From assembly GCF_019492185.1 (NCBI RefSeq), contig NZ_JAICCF010000001.1, positions 1,364,001-1,428,000 of the forward strand: a stretch of DNA of 64,000 nucleotides, in the 5' to 3' direction. The DNA is from Chitinophaga rhizophila (GTDB lineage: Bacteria > Bacteroidota > Bacteroidia > Chitinophagales > Chitinophagaceae). The notes under the pieces are model-generated. The model was given only the letters and a program-made list of their open reading frames with translations, did no database searches and had not been told where the DNA came from. The translations under genes and the position numbers were made by a program. Positions 1-10,155 of the stretch are shown piece by piece (positions within the stretch are counted from its first letter, which is position 1; every line of letters begins with the position of its first letter).

Positions 1-1
1 C

Positions 2-955
2 CTTACATCTGGCGGAGATGCGCCGGGCATGAATGCGGCTGTTCGCGCAGTCGTAAGAACCGGAATTTACCACCAGTTAAATGTGTATGGTGTTATGTAT
101 GGCTATAGGGGAATGCTGAAGAACGAGATATTTCCTTTGGAGTCCAAATCTGTGGCAAACATTATTCAGCGTGGAGGTACTATCTTAAAGACTGCCCGTT
201 GTAAAGAATTTTACGAAGCTGAGGGCCGTGCAAAAGCCTACGAGAATCTCAAAAAACACAACATTGACGGTATTGTAGTAATCGGTGGAGACGGTTCATT
301 CAATGGCGCTTACAAAATGAGCCAGGAGTTTGACATTCCGTGCATAGGTTTACCTGGCACCATTGATAAAGATATTGCAGGTTCAGATTTTACTATTGGT
401 TTTGATACAGCAGTGAACACAGCGGTAGATGCGATTGACAAAATACGCGATACAGCTGATGCGCACGACCGTTTATTTGTTATTGAAGTAATGGGACGTG
501 ATGCTGGTTATATAGCTTTGCACAGTGGTATTTCTACGGGTGCAGAGCACATCATGACTCCGGAGCATCTGATTGATGTGAAAGATATTATCGAAGATCT
601 TCAGACTAACGAACGCCGCAAAAAACTGGTGAACATCATCGTGGTTGCGGAAGGTTCAATAGCGGGCGGTGCAGAAGAGGTAGCCCGTATGGTAAAAACC
701 AGCTGTCCTCAGCTGGATACACGCGTAACCATCCTGGGGCACATCCAGCGTGGTGGTTCCCCTACCTGTCAGGACCGTATCCTGGCCAGCCGTATGGGTT
801 ACGCAGCAGTAGACGCACTGTTAAACGGTACTTCTAATGTAATGGTAGGAATTGTAAACAACAAAATCCAATATACTCCTCTGGAACAGGCTATCAAGGC
901 CAAAGAGCATCTCGATCCGGAGTGGTTAAAGATGGTTAAAATACTTGCGAGTTAA
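2..955 (+). CDS. pfkA: ATP-dependent 6-phosphofructokinase (5' end cut off)
   Basis: Phosphorylates fructose 6-phosphate to the 1,6-bisphosphate, the committed step of glycolysis in the cytosol. The frame is open to the window edge and reads LTSGGDAPGMNAAVR just before the first visible ATG at 29, the conserved N-terminal nucleotide loop, so the true start lies a few codons outside the window. Other family motifs are GGDGS, PGTID, EVMGRDAGY and HIQRGGSPT. Gly in GGDGS and PGTID (rather than GGDD and PKTID) indicates ATP and not pyrophosphate as phosphate donor. The catalytic TIDND stretch is TIDKD here: both Asp are kept but the middle Asn is Lys. Pyruvate kinase follows 11 bp later, so the two form a glycolytic operon. 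Identification is firm; the Asn-to-Lys change is the only oddity. Confidence 0.97.
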   Translation, partial: LTSGGDAPGMNAAVRAVVRTGIYHQLNVYGVMYGYRGMLKNEIFPLESKSVANIIQRGGTILKTARCKEFYEAEGRAKAYENLKKHNIDGIVVIGGDGSFNGAYKMSQEFDIPCIGLPGTIDKDIAGSDFTIGFDTAVNTAVDAIDKIRDTADAHDRLFVIEVMGRDAGYIALHSGISTGAEHIMTPEHLIDVKDIIEDLQTNERRKKLVNIIVVAEGSIAGGAEEVARMVKTSCPQLDTRVTILGHIQRGGSPTCQDRILASRMGYAAVDALLNGTSNVMVGIVNNKIQYTPLEQAIKAKEHLDPEWLKMVKILAS

Positions 956-966
956 AAAATAGAGCT

Positions 967-2457
967 ATGAGTACAAAAGATTTATCAAAATACGTACACA
1001 AACAGATGGATCATGAAGCTTCCCGTGCACATTCCCTGCACAAAACAAAGATTGTAGCAACCGTTGGCCCAGCCTGCGATACCTATGAAGGATTATTAGC
1101 ACTCGTACGTGCCGGAGTTAACGTTTTCCGTCTGAACTTCTCGCATGGCTCTCATGAAGATAAACTGCGAATCATCCAGTATATCCGCCAGATCAACACC
1201 ACTGAGCCTTACAATGTAGCCATCCTGGCTGACCTGCAAGGTCCAAAACTGCGTGTGGGTGAAATCGAGAACAACGCATTACCACTGGTACCAGGTCAGA
1301 TCCTGACCTTCGTTAATGAGAAAGTGGTAGGTAATGCCAAGAAAATCTATGTTTCCTACGCAGACCTGCACAAAGACGTTAGACCAGGCCAGAAGATCCT
1401 GCTGGATGACGGTAAAATCGAAACTGTAGTAAGGGAAATCACTGCTGAAGGAGAAATCAAAGCAGAAGTAACCCTGCCAGGCGTACTGTCTTCCAAAAAA
1501 GGCTTCAACCTGCCAGATACTAAAGTATCTCTGCCGGCACTGACCGAAAAAGATACCATCGACCTGGAATTTATCATCGACAACGAATGTGACTGGGTTG
1601 CCCTGTCCTTCGTAAGACACGTTGATGACCTCCACCTGATCCGTAAACGCCTGACAGAGCGCAATTCCAAAATGAAGGTGATCTCTAAGATCGAGAAACC
1701 TGAGGCAATTGCTAACCTGAAGGAAATCATCTGGGAAAGCGACGGCGTTATGATTGCCCGTGGTGACCTGGGTGTGGAACTGCCTGTTGAGCAGATCCCG
1801 ATGATCCAGAAAGATATTATCCGCAAATGTATCCACCGTGCTAAGCCTGTAATCGTGGCTACACAGATGATGGAAAGCATGATCGACCGTACCCGTCCTA
1901 ACCGTAGCGAAATCACTGACGTAGCTAACGCTGTACTGGAAGGTGCTGATGCGGTAATGCTGAGCGGTGAAACTGCTACTGGCCAGTTCCCGGAACTGGT
2001 TATCCAGACCATGAGAAAGATCATCGATGAAGTTGAAAAAGAAGACATCATCTATAACCGTAACCTGATCCCTCACCGTCACTCTCCTACCTTCCTGAGC
2101 GATGCACTGTGCTATAACGCTTGTAAGATGGCAGAAGACCTGGATGCAGATGCACTGATCGGTATGACACAGAGCGGCTACACCGGCTTTATGCTGAGCA
2201 GCTACCGCCCACGTTCTCCACTGTTCATCTACACTAAAGAAAGAACCCTGGTGAATCAGCTGAGCCTCAGCTGGGGTGTACGCGCCTTCTTCTATGATGG
2301 TGAAGAGAGCCTGGACGAGATCATCGCTGACCAGATCAATATCCTGAAAGAAAGAGGTTTCGTGAAAGCTGGCGACGTAGTTGTAAACACTGGTAGCACA
2401 CCGGTGAAAGAACACCTGCCAACGAATACTATCAAGATTTCTACTGTTGCTGAATAA
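967..2457 (+). CDS. pyk: Pyruvate kinase
   Basis: Converts phosphoenolpyruvate and ADP to pyruvate and ATP, the last step of glycolysis. The 496 residues match full-length bacterial enzymes. Seen in order: the first barrel strands with RLNFSHG (about 55-61), the small B domain (about 98-190), the active-site KIEKPEA (241-247), the metal/substrate segment MIARGDLGVELP (262-273), MLSGETA (331-337), and a C-terminal allosteric-type domain to the end. It starts 11 bp after pfkA, so the two irreversible glycolytic kinases are probably co-transcribed. A hairpin terminator lies about 95 bp downstream. Codon use is strongly biased and more GC-rich than most neighbours, typical of a highly expressed gene; this also produces long spurious open frames on the opposite strand. 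Confidence 0.98.
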   Translation: MSTKDLSKYVHKQMDHEASRAHSLHKTKIVATVGPACDTYEGLLALVRAGVNVFRLNFSHGSHEDKLRIIQYIRQINTTEPYNVAILADLQGPKLRVGEIENNALPLVPGQILTFVNEKVVGNAKKIYVSYADLHKDVRPGQKILLDDGKIETVVREITAEGEIKAEVTLPGVLSSKKGFNLPDTKVSLPALTEKDTIDLEFIIDNECDWVALSFVRHVDDLHLIRKRLTERNSKMKVISKIEKPEAIANLKEIIWESDGVMIARGDLGVELPVEQIPMIQKDIIRKCIHRAKPVIVATQMMESMIDRTRPNRSEITDVANAVLEGADAVMLSGETATGQFPELVIQTMRKIIDEVEKEDIIYNRNLIPHRHSPTFLSDALCYNACKMAEDLDADALIGMTQSGYTGFMLSSYRPRSPLFIYTKERTLVNQLSLSWGVRAFFYDGEESLDEIIADQINILKERGFVKAGDVVVNTGSTPVKEHLPTNTIKISTVAE

Positions 2458-2550
2458 GCATGCAGCAGTAATCTGTTTTTAAAATTATACAATGGAATCC
2501 AGCACGGATTTGTGAAGAAGATAAAGTGGATGCTGTGTTGCAGAAGATAT

Positions 2551-2580
2551 AAAAAGGCGCTCTTACAAAGGCGCCTTTTT
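2551..2580 (+). terminator. Intrinsic terminator after pfkA-pyk
   Basis: A perfect 10-bp stem (AAAAAGGCGC pairing with GCGCCTTTTT) with a 10-nt loop is followed by more T. The A-run on the left side makes it usable from the other strand too, where the TonB receptor gene at 2681 ends about 100 bp before it. Confidence 0.85.
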
Positions 2581-2680
2581 GTTTTTGTCTGAGTTGTTTT
2601 TGATGGTTTGGGAAAGGTCTGCTTTAATAATATATCTGATAGCTAATTAGTCATGTATGTCTCACTGACAGCCGGTTTTA

Positions 2681-5527
2681 TTACAGGGTCAGTACAAATC
2701 TTGTAAACAGACGAACGCCGTTGAAGCCCATCTGTACTGCATCCCAGGCACCACCACTTTCACTGTCGTAAGCAGATTGTCTGGCACCTTCCACAACACC
2801 CAGGGAAGGATGTACATTAAAGATATTATCAGCGCCAATAAACCAATTTAACTGATGAGTGAACTTGTAGTTAAACGCCAGATCAGTAACTGCCTTACCT
2901 TTGTATTTAAATAACTCAGGGACCAGTTTATCAGGATTATTATCCAAGCCAACTACAGGATTAATACCGGTTCCGGAAAGATCTCCGCTCCATCCGTAGC
3001 CAAACAGTTCCACCTTACCAAAGTAGGTAACATGTGCGCTTATGCCTAATTTATTGATACCATAATCCAGGTTCAGCCCCAGTTTAACAGGAGGTGCAGA
3101 AGCCAGGACGAAACGTTCTTCGCGGTCGCTGAAGAAAGATTTTCTATGCAGATAAGTATCATTCAGCCTTTCCGGCACATTGATTTTATCAATTGTCATA
3201 TCCTGCAAGTTGGCAGCCAGCAGTGTACGGAAACGCTGATTGTCCCAACGTTTATTATAATCAATTACGATATCGATGCCCTTATTGGTAGTGTTCACCG
3301 CATTTGCAAAAAACTGTGCGTTGTCAATACGCAGTTCGTTCAGCGTGTTATAAAGCTCCGGAGACAAGGTGTTGTCAGACGCGCTGAACTGACCAGATAA
3401 TACAATTCTGTCTTTTACTTTTACGAGGTATCCGTCTACAGTTACAGACAGCGCACTGACTGGTTTCCAGGTGAAACCCAGACTCGCATTTACTGACTTT
3501 TCCTGTTTCAGATCAGGGATGCCTGCCGCACGTGTGATACTATTCTGATTAGGGGCAATCTTCACTTCCGTGATCGTACCACCCTGTACATTGGTGTATT
3601 GAGAACTGAAATTGATCTGTTGCAGCGAAGGTGCACGGAAACCTGTACTTACAGAACCACGCAGATTGAAGTTGGAAGTTACTTTGTAGCGCGTAGCAAA
3701 CTTGTAGTTACTGGTAAATCCGAAGTCACTATAGTTTTCTGCACGGATGGCCGCACCGATCAGCCATTTATCAGTAACATCCAGTTCAGCATCTATGAAG
3801 CCGCCTATATTTGAACGATCCGCATTTACTTCATCACTGGGACGGTAGCCAGGGAAACCCTGTGCACCGGTAGCTTTGTTGAAAGTAGGATCAAAGTTGC
3901 GGTAAGATGCCTCCTCGCCTGCATAGATCTGATAGTTTTCATACCTGTACTCTGCTCCCAATGCCAGGTGAAGGCCTTTGGCCACTCCGGCAAAGTCCTT
4001 ACCTATGGTCAGGTTACTGGTATTTTGCAGGAAGGAAAAGCCGCCATCATCAAAGTGGGTAGGTGTATTAGCTCCCATAGATGCATTGAATGTTTTGTCT
4101 CCATAAAAATGGAAGTCATTCCGGCCGATGGTGTTGCTAAGATCCCAGGTCCAGCCAGCGCCAAACTCACCTTTGATACCGACAGCCGCAGACCAGTCCT
4201 GTATCCTGTTCTGAATGTGCGGATCGAACACTGTATCATTGGCAGCCCCACCAGGAGATGACACGGGATACATGATATCCGGGTAGTAGATCAGGTTACC
4301 GTTATCATCCGTAGGGAAACGATCAGGGTGGCCGCTGGAACTAGGGTTATTACCGTTAAAATGGCGGGTGTAGGCATATGCATCGGAGAACTTGTAGTTA
4401 TATCCGCCAAAGGCATAAACAGTCGTTTTACCGTCAGCAAAAGGCAGTTCCAGGTTTACGATGCCACCGCCGGTAGTTTTGGATGCGTCGCCATAAGATC
4501 TTCTTACCACATTGATCGGTAAAGCATCTTTGTTAGCGAGGTTGGTATCCAGCACCTGACGGAAGGTTTTGCCCTGCTTGAGGAAATTGCCCGAGAAGTT
4601 CAGGAAACCACCATTCTTACCCAGTGGCACGCCATAACTAAGACCAACAGTTACTGCATTTCCGTCGATGGGACCATTGTCTTTGTACTGTTTCAGGTCA
4701 CGTCCGAAATAAGTATTGTGCTTATGGTCATAGTAGCCGGCATATCCGGCATTGACATACAGGTGGTTCACCTCTTTTTTAAGGATGATGTTGATAACAC
4801 CTGCAATAGCGTCAGAGCCGTATTGAGCAGAAGCGCCATCGCGCAGGATCTCAACACGGTCAATGGCAGCTTCGGGTATTGCGTTCAGGTCAGTACCTGA
4901 ATTGCCACGTCCGCGGGTACCATATACCGCAACAAAGGCAGTCTGGTGACGCCGCTTACCATTCACCAATACAAGTGTCTGATCTGGGCCTAAACCACGC
5001 AGGGTAGCAAGGTCAATCTGGTCAGCACCATCGCTACCACTTTGTTTGTTGTAGTTAAAGGAAGGCGCTGACACGTTCAGCAGGGCAGTAAGGTCCATTT
5101 TAGCTGTCGGATAGGCCGTCTGACTCATAGAGATAACATCCACTGGCACGGGTGTTTCTATTCTGGCGCGGCCCCCGGAGCGGCTACCCACCAATACTAC
5201 CTGCGACAGCTCTGAGACAGTGGATGCCAGCTGGACATCTACGACAGTGCGGCCATTGACAGGAACTGATTGCAGTCTGAAGCCGATGGCGCTAAATTCA
5301 AGTACATCGTCTGATGTAGCCTCAATGGCAAAAGCGCCGTCTTTGGTGGTTAAGGTACCAGTGGCAGCTTGTTTTACACGTACAGTAATACCTTCCAGCG
5401 GTACGCCGGTTGTAGCGTCAGTAACTTTACCGGTAATCCTTTGTTTCTGTGCAAATGCAGCAGCAAATGGTACAAAAAGGCATAACAATAAAAGAATGGT
5501 TCGATTTAGACTCCTGGTTGACATCAT
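2681..5527 (-). CDS. TonB-dependent outer-membrane receptor
   Basis: A 948-residue outer-membrane transporter that would take up a ligand using TonB/ExbBD energy. It has a signal peptide (residues 1-26, ending AAAFAQ), a carboxypeptidase-regulatory-like beta-sandwich domain (about 30-112, begins ITGKVTDATTGVPLEG), a plug domain with LVNGKRRHQ and EILRDGASAQYGSDA, and a 22-strand-type barrel to a C terminus ending RFVLTL. There is no SusD partner next to it and no STN domain, so it is a stand-alone receptor, unlike the SusC at 46.7-50.2 kb. The substrate cannot be told from sequence; iron chelates, cofactors or oligosaccharides are all possible. An AraC-type regulator is divergent 530 bp away and could control it. 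Confidence 0.93.
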   Translation of the reverse strand: MMSTRSLNRTILLLLCLFVPFAAAFAQKQRITGKVTDATTGVPLEGITVRVKQAATGTLTTKDGAFAIEATSDDVLEFSAIGFRLQSVPVNGRTVVDVQLASTVSELSQVVLVGSRSGGRARIETPVPVDVISMSQTAYPTAKMDLTALLNVSAPSFNYNKQSGSDGADQIDLATLRGLGPDQTLVLVNGKRRHQTAFVAVYGTRGRGNSGTDLNAIPEAAIDRVEILRDGASAQYGSDAIAGVINIILKKEVNHLYVNAGYAGYYDHKHNTYFGRDLKQYKDNGPIDGNAVTVGLSYGVPLGKNGGFLNFSGNFLKQGKTFRQVLDTNLANKDALPINVVRRSYGDASKTTGGGIVNLELPFADGKTTVYAFGGYNYKFSDAYAYTRHFNGNNPSSSGHPDRFPTDDNGNLIYYPDIMYPVSSPGGAANDTVFDPHIQNRIQDWSAAVGIKGEFGAGWTWDLSNTIGRNDFHFYGDKTFNASMGANTPTHFDDGGFSFLQNTSNLTIGKDFAGVAKGLHLALGAEYRYENYQIYAGEEASYRNFDPTFNKATGAQGFPGYRPSDEVNADRSNIGGFIDAELDVTDKWLIGAAIRAENYSDFGFTSNYKFATRYKVTSNFNLRGSVSTGFRAPSLQQINFSSQYTNVQGGTITEVKIAPNQNSITRAAGIPDLKQEKSVNASLGFTWKPVSALSVTVDGYLVKVKDRIVLSGQFSASDNTLSPELYNTLNELRIDNAQFFANAVNTTNKGIDIVIDYNKRWDNQRFRTLLAANLQDMTIDKINVPERLNDTYLHRKSFFSDREERFVLASAPPVKLGLNLDYGINKLGISAHVTYFGKVELFGYGWSGDLSGTGINPVVGLDNNPDKLVPELFKYKGKAVTDLAFNYKFTHQLNWFIGADNIFNVHPSLGVVEGARQSAYDSESGGAWDAVQMGFNGVRLFTRFVLTL

Positions 5528-6058
5528 ATTATATGGAAATTTGGGTTATTGATAAATATAACCTATTTCAGGCATATACCTAAAAGCCGCTTCTTCTACT
5601 CAAGTAGTACATACATACGTGTTATAACAACATATTTAACCCATTCTACATAGATCATACATTCTCTTAATAAACACTTATTCATTAACACTTGTTTAAC
5701 CGAATGGCACTATAAATCAATAATTTACTGGGAAGGTGACAATAACACATTTCAGCCTAAGCTGAATGCAATCGAAAACCATTAACTAGTTATTAACTAT
5801 TACATAAAAACAAAAAGATAACTTTATGCTGCGCAGTAAACGGTACCCACCGGCAGAGAATCACCTTTTTTTGTTTTATGTCATAGTGAGAGTTAATTGA
5901 TACATCTATGGATTCCACGTCCATTTAACTGTTGACATGCGCATCCGGATAACCATTGTCCGGAATCAACCGAAAATTCCATATAACACATCCGACCGGC
6001 GAATAGCCGGGATACGATAAAAGCGTTTTTTATCACCTAATAAAAACCAATCGAGACA
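5528..6058. other. Divergent intergenic region, TonB receptor / AraC regulator
   Basis: About 530 bp of AT-rich DNA between divergent genes. No open frame worth calling. No full TTG-N20-TAnnTTTG promoter was found in either direction. Near the AraC start there are two adjacent short inverted repeats: CCGGC-GAATA-GCCGG at 5996-6010, and GATAAA/TTTATC arms around 6016-6034. They could be an operator or a weak leader hairpin; neither reading is tested. Confidence 0.4.
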
Positions 6059-7057
6059 ATGTATTTGTTTTCAGCCGCCTCCATCGAGTTTTTCCGGGAG
6101 TTGCGCACACCCTCAGATGTTCCCGTACGATTTGCCAGTAAGATCATGCACCATTCCTGCAAGGTGTTACATGGTGACCAGCACAAGACAATTTTCCTGC
6201 AACGATTGCCGGCAGGCCCGTATGAAGTATTTGAACATCATGTCATCTGTGTAGCGCCCGAGAAAGAAATTCTGCCAACTCCGCTTACGCCTTCTTTACA
6301 TCTGCACATCTCCATGGATGACAATGAAGTGGATGCTTATGTCAACGGCCGTGAAGGCGTAGCGCTCAGGCCTTGCGAAGTGAACCTGTTCTACCTCGAA
6401 GAGATTAACATTGCTGTTCTTCCACAAGGTAAACACTGGTTTTTCCATTTTGCTTTCACTAATGATACCTTGTTTGGTATACTGCAGAAGAAGGCTTTCA
6501 GAGGCCTGCTCAAGAAGCTGCAAAAAAAAGTAAAGCAGGTAGAAGAGCTGATGGGCGGTATGATCAATGAGCCTGCCCAGGTTTCTATGGATGCTTACTT
6601 TATGATGCTGATCCATGAGATAAGACATTGCAGTTTCAACGAATTGGCAACGATCTTTTACAGGGAAAAGAAATGCCAGCTAATGCTTGAACATTTTCTG
6701 CGACAGCTGTTATATGCCAATGAACTGAAAATGGAGCTAACCGATCAGCAGATCATCACCCTGGATTGTGTCAAAGAATATATCAAGTTGAACAGTCACA
6801 GGTCTGTAAACAGCAGGCAGCTCAGCGAGCAGTTCAACATGAGTCCTAATTTTCTTGAGAAGGCTTTCCGTCAGCTGAATGGTATCAGCATACGTAGTTT
6901 TATACACATGTACCGGATGGAATATGCCACCAAACTGTTGTCTATTAAAGATATGCCGGTAGAGAGTATTGCCAGGCTCACAGGCTTCCGGAACTATGCT
7001 GCACTGAATCTTGCGTTCTATAAATATTTTGGTTGCGATACTACTGTATTCCGTTAG
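6059..7057 (+). CDS. AraC-family transcriptional regulator
   Basis: A 332-residue cytosolic regulator. The last 100 residues form the two helix-turn-helix motifs of the AraC/XylS family: SVNSRQLSEQFNMSPNFLEK for the first and PVESIARLTGFRNYAALNLA for the second, followed by the usual phenylalanine-rich YKYFG end. The N-terminal 220 residues do not resemble a clear AraC cupin and probably serve as ligand-binding or dimerisation domain. It is divergent from the TonB receptor, which makes that receptor a plausible target, but no binding site can be shown. The ATG at 6059 is the first start in the frame and was taken as given. Confidence 0.88.
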   Translation: MYLFSAASIEFFRELRTPSDVPVRFASKIMHHSCKVLHGDQHKTIFLQRLPAGPYEVFEHHVICVAPEKEILPTPLTPSLHLHISMDDNEVDAYVNGREGVALRPCEVNLFYLEEINIAVLPQGKHWFFHFAFTNDTLFGILQKKAFRGLLKKLQKKVKQVEELMGGMINEPAQVSMDAYFMMLIHEIRHCSFNELATIFYREKKCQLMLEHFLRQLLYANELKMELTDQQIITLDCVKEYIKLNSHRSVNSRQLSEQFNMSPNFLEKAFRQLNGISIRSFIHMYRMEYATKLLSIKDMPVESIARLTGFRNYAALNLAFYKYFGCDTTVFR

Positions 7058-7215
7058 CGCCGGTGCATCAACGATATAGCCCCTATTAGTATGCAGAGAA
7101 AAGAATGGGTGCCTTACCGTTTATCCTCCGGCTCAGGGAGAGTATCCTAGAAACCTTACATTTACAGTATTACAGACGGCATGTATGTTGTCTGGGATAG
7201 TGTAAATTGTATTAT

Positions 7216-8574
7216 ATGAGCACCTTTCAGAGTATCAACCCCTACAATCAGGAAACAATAGCTGAATATGCCACTCATACGCAGGCAGCAATAGAAACAA
7301 GACTGGCAGCAGGCCACAAGGCATATCGCCATCTGGCGCAAACCTCTCTTGAAGAGCGATGTGAATGGATGCTGAAAGCTGCGGAACTGCTGAAGACGAA
7401 TGTGGACCACCATGCGGAGATCATTACCCGGGAGATGGGTAAAACACTGAAAGAAGCAAAAGCAGAGGTACTGAAATGCGCAACATCGGCGGTATATTAT
7501 GCAGAGAACATCGCCGCCATGTTACGTCCTAAACTGATCAGCACCGATGCAAGGGAAAGCTATGTCACTTACGAGCCAAAAGGTATTATCCTCGCTATTA
7601 TGCCATGGAATTTTCCTTACTGGCAGGTATTCCGTTTTGCTATTCCCAACCTGCTTGCTGGTAACAGCGGTTTGCTGAAGCATGCCAGCAATGTCAGTGG
7701 CTGTGCGCTGGCTATTGAAGAGGTATTTGCAGCAGCCGGATTTCCCGAAGGATCTTTTCAGGCATTACTCATCAACTCGAAAGATATTGAACCTGTAATA
7801 GCCGATAGCAGAGTACAGGGTGTAACGCTTACCGGCAGCACTGCTGCAGGTATGAGTGTAGGCGCACTTGCCGGTAAATACATTAAAAAGTCGGTGCTGG
7901 AACTGGGTGGCAGTGATCCGTTTATTGTATTGAAAGATGCGGATCTGGAAGATGCTGCCCGCACAGCGGTGAAAGCCCGTATGCAGAATGCCGGCCAGTC
8001 ATGTATTGCGGCTAAAAGATGGATTGTAGAAGAAGCAATTGCAGATGCATTTACTGATAAAGTGAGTCATCTGCTGCACGCTATGAAACAAGGAGACCCG
8101 TTTGCTGCGGATACTGATATGGGCCCTATGGCGCGTCCGGATCTGGCAGACGAACTGGCCCAGCAACTGCAGCAGACCATCCGTCAGGGAGCCAGACTGG
8201 CAGTAGGCGGACAACAGCAGTCTGCTAATTTTGCCCCTACCCTGCTGACTGGCGTGGAGAAAGGCATGACGGCTTTTGAAGAAGAGACTTTTGGTCCGCT
8301 GGCGGTGATCATTAAAGCAAAACAGGAAGACCACGCCATAGAACTGGCTAATCAGACGCCGTTCGGACTAGGTGCTTCCCTCTGGACCACAGATCTCGAT
8401 AAGGCGAAACAACTGGCCCCCCGGATAGACAGTGGCAATGTTTTTATCAATGCCCTGGTGCATTCTGATGCCCGGCTGCCATTTGGCGGGGTAAAATTAT
8501 CCGGCTATGGCAGGGAGCTATCCACCGAAGGCACACATGAATTTTTGAATGTTAAAACGGTTTATATAGCTTAG
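7216..8574 (+). CDS. NAD(P)-dependent aldehyde dehydrogenase, succinate-semialdehyde type
   Basis: Oxidises an aldehyde to its acid in the cytosol. At 452 residues it fits the short ALDH subfamily of E. coli Sad/YneI (succinate-semialdehyde dehydrogenase). Visible residues: Asn132 in PWNFPYW, the cofactor loop LTGSTAAG, Glu229 in LELGGSDP, the catalytic Cys263 in GQSCIA, the ETFGPLAV stretch, and [14 protein letters not shown] near the C terminus. I place the start at the ATG at 7216 ([12 protein letters not shown], the family N terminus); an in-frame TTG nine bases upstream is less likely. No GABA transaminase is nearby, so the substrate is inferred from the family only. It stands alone, with coaA 48 bp behind it in the same direction. 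Confidence 0.92.
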   Translation: MSTFQSINPYNQETIAEYATHTQAAIETRLAAGHKAYRHLAQTSLEERCEWMLKAAELLKTNVDHHAEIITREMGKTLKEAKAEVLKCATSAVYYAENIAAMLRPKLISTDARESYVTYEPKGIILAIMPWNFPYWQVFRFAIPNLLAGNSGLLKHASNVSGCALAIEEVFAAAGFPEGSFQALLINSKDIEPVIADSRVQGVTLTGSTAAGMSVGALAGKYIKKSVLELGGSDPFIVLKDADLEDAARTAVKARMQNAGQSCIAAKRWIVEEAIADAFTDKVSHLLHAMKQGDPFAADTDMGPMARPDLADELAQQLQQTIRQGARLAVGGQQQSANFAPTLLTGVEKGMTAFEEETFGPLAVIIKAKQEDHAIELANQTPFGLGASLWTTDLDKAKQLAPRIDSGNVFINALVHSDARLPFGGVKLSGYGRELSTEGTHEFLNVKTVYIA

Positions 8575-8622
8575 CAGCCTGAAACTTACAGGTACAACAA
8601 GTAAACAGGCAACAAAATCTGC

Positions 8623-9564
8623 ATGACGAGGAATAATTATGCTCCCTATATTACTATCAGCAGGGAAGAATGGGCTAAGAGGAGTGACGATCCCATGTTA
8701 CACCTATTAAACGATCTGGATACCTTACAAGGGTTGAACGAACCGTTGACCATGGAGGAAATCACCCAGATATATGTACCGCTCTCCCGGCTGCTAAATC
8801 TGTATGTTAGCGGAGCCCAGCGGTTACACGCAGCTACCAATAGCTTTCTGGGCAGCCAGTTCCTGAAAGTCCCCTTTATCATAGGCATAGCGGGTAGCGT
8901 TGCTGTGGGTAAAAGTACTACTGCCCGTGTATTGCAGCGCCTGTTGTCTGCCTGGCCGAACCACCCGAAAGTAGACCTGGTCACCACAGATGGCTTTCTG
9001 TATCCTAACAAAGTACTGGAACAGAAGGGTATTATGAACCGTAAAGGATTTCCTGAGAGCTATGACATCCGGAGACTGATACAATTCCTGGCTAATGTAA
9101 AATCAGCCAAGGAAAGAGTCTCTGCGCCGGTGTACAGTCACCTGGAATATGATATACTGCCCAATGAACTGAAGTGGATAGAATCACCTGATATTGTTAT
9201 CGTCGAAGGTGTGAACGTATTACAGGTGCGCCCCCGTCAGCAGCAAAAGGAGCCTACTATCTTCGTATCTGACTTTTTCGACTTCTCTATCTTTGTGGAT
9301 GCGGAACTGGATGACCTGCAGCAGTGGTATATTGACAGGTTCAAATCCCTGCGTCAGACTGCTTTCCAGAGTCCTGATTCCTACTTCCACCGGTACGCGC
9401 ATCTGTCTGATGAAGCGTCAGAGGAGATTGCCACGAATATCTGGAACGAGATCAACAGGCCGAATCTTGAAAACAATATCCTGCCTACACGCTTCCGGGC
9501 CAGTCTGATACTTGAAAAAGGCAGCCATCATTTTGTGCAGTCATTGAAACTCAGAAGGATCTGA
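8623..9564 (+). CDS. coaA: Pantothenate kinase, type I
   Basis: Phosphorylates pantothenate to 4'-phosphopantothenate, the regulated first step of coenzyme A synthesis. The 313 residues equal the E. coli CoaA length. The P-loop GSVAVGKS lies at 91-98, followed by the family segments TTDGFLYPN (about 122-130), [15 protein letters not shown] and VEGVNVLQ. The N-terminal helix region (residues 1-85) with ISREEWA is also conserved in type I enzymes. The gene follows the aldehyde dehydrogenase by 48 bp and precedes a Crp-like regulator by 15 bp, so the three may share a transcript, although their functions are not obviously linked. Identification is firm. Confidence 0.96.
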   Translation: MTRNNYAPYITISREEWAKRSDDPMLHLLNDLDTLQGLNEPLTMEEITQIYVPLSRLLNLYVSGAQRLHAATNSFLGSQFLKVPFIIGIAGSVAVGKSTTARVLQRLLSAWPNHPKVDLVTTDGFLYPNKVLEQKGIMNRKGFPESYDIRRLIQFLANVKSAKERVSAPVYSHLEYDILPNELKWIESPDIVIVEGVNVLQVRPRQQQKEPTIFVSDFFDFSIFVDAELDDLQQWYIDRFKSLRQTAFQSPDSYFHRYAHLSDEASEEIATNIWNEINRPNLENNILPTRFRASLILEKGSHHFVQSLKLRRI

Positions 9565-9579
9565 TAAAAATATCGACCA

Positions 9580-10155
9580 ATGCCAGATACACTCCAGGTC
9601 AGACAAGCGCTTTTACAGCTTGATAAAAATGCAGGAGAAAACTGGCATTTGTTTGAGCCGTTACTGCAACCCGTCAGTTTCAGTAACGGCTCTTTTCTTA
9701 CCCATGCAGGCAGGGTCTCGTCTGCTATCTATTTTATCAGTTCAGGTATTGTCAGAGTCTTCACTCCTCATCAGGACAAGGAGGTATGCCTTGATTTCGC
9801 ATTTCCAGGCCAGTTTTCTACCGCTTATGCTTCTTTTATTACCCAGTTACCCTCTACAGTGTCTTTACAGGCTATAACGCCTGTAATGGGCTTTGCTTTT
9901 TATTATAAAGATTTGCAGGAGCTGTATAATGTCAGTCATGCTGCAGAAAGAACCGGCCGGCTGCTAGCTGAATACCAGTATCTGCGTAAATACCGGCGTG
10001 AGCTGGCTTTTTTACAATATACCGCCAAAGAACGCTACCAGCAGCTGATGGACGAACATCCCCACGTGATTCAGCAAATACCGGTTAAGTACATCGCTTC
10101 CTACCTGGGTATTGAACCCGAAAGCCTCAGCAGAATCAGAAAAGGACTTACCTGA
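9580..10155 (+). CDS. Crp/Fnr-family regulator
   Basis: A 191-residue protein with an N-terminal cyclic-nucleotide-binding-like beta barrel (about 20-120: SFSNGSFLTHAGRVSSAIYF and GIVRVFTP are typical) and a short C-terminal winged helix whose recognition part reads KYIASYLGIEPESLSRIRKG. This is the common Bacteroidota form of the family; the arginine and glutamate that bind cAMP in E. coli Crp are not clear, so the effector is unknown. It starts 15 bp after coaA. Its last 8 bp overlap the convergent DoxX-like gene, a tight tail-to-tail arrangement without a visible terminator. In related genomes such regulators often control a neighbouring detoxification gene; that is only an inference here. 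Confidence 0.85.
   Translation: MPDTLQVRQALLQLDKNAGENWHLFEPLLQPVSFSNGSFLTHAGRVSSAIYFISSGIVRVFTPHQDKEVCLDFAFPGQFSTAYASFITQLPSTVSLQAITPVMGFAFYYKDLQELYNVSHAAERTGRLLAEYQYLRKYRRELAFLQYTAKERYQQLMDEHPHVIQQIPVKYIASYLGIEPESLSRIRKGLT

Noticed and set aside
1279..2415. 378-residue open frame antisense to pyk
   Set aside because: It lies wholly inside the strongly codon-biased pyk gene on the opposite strand; its product has no recognisable family and is rich in Cys, Phe and His as expected for a shadow frame.
5996..6034. Hairpins before the AraC gene as a riboswitch or terminator
   Set aside because: Stems are only 5-6 bp, no known aptamer core is visible, and the T-run is inside the second arm.
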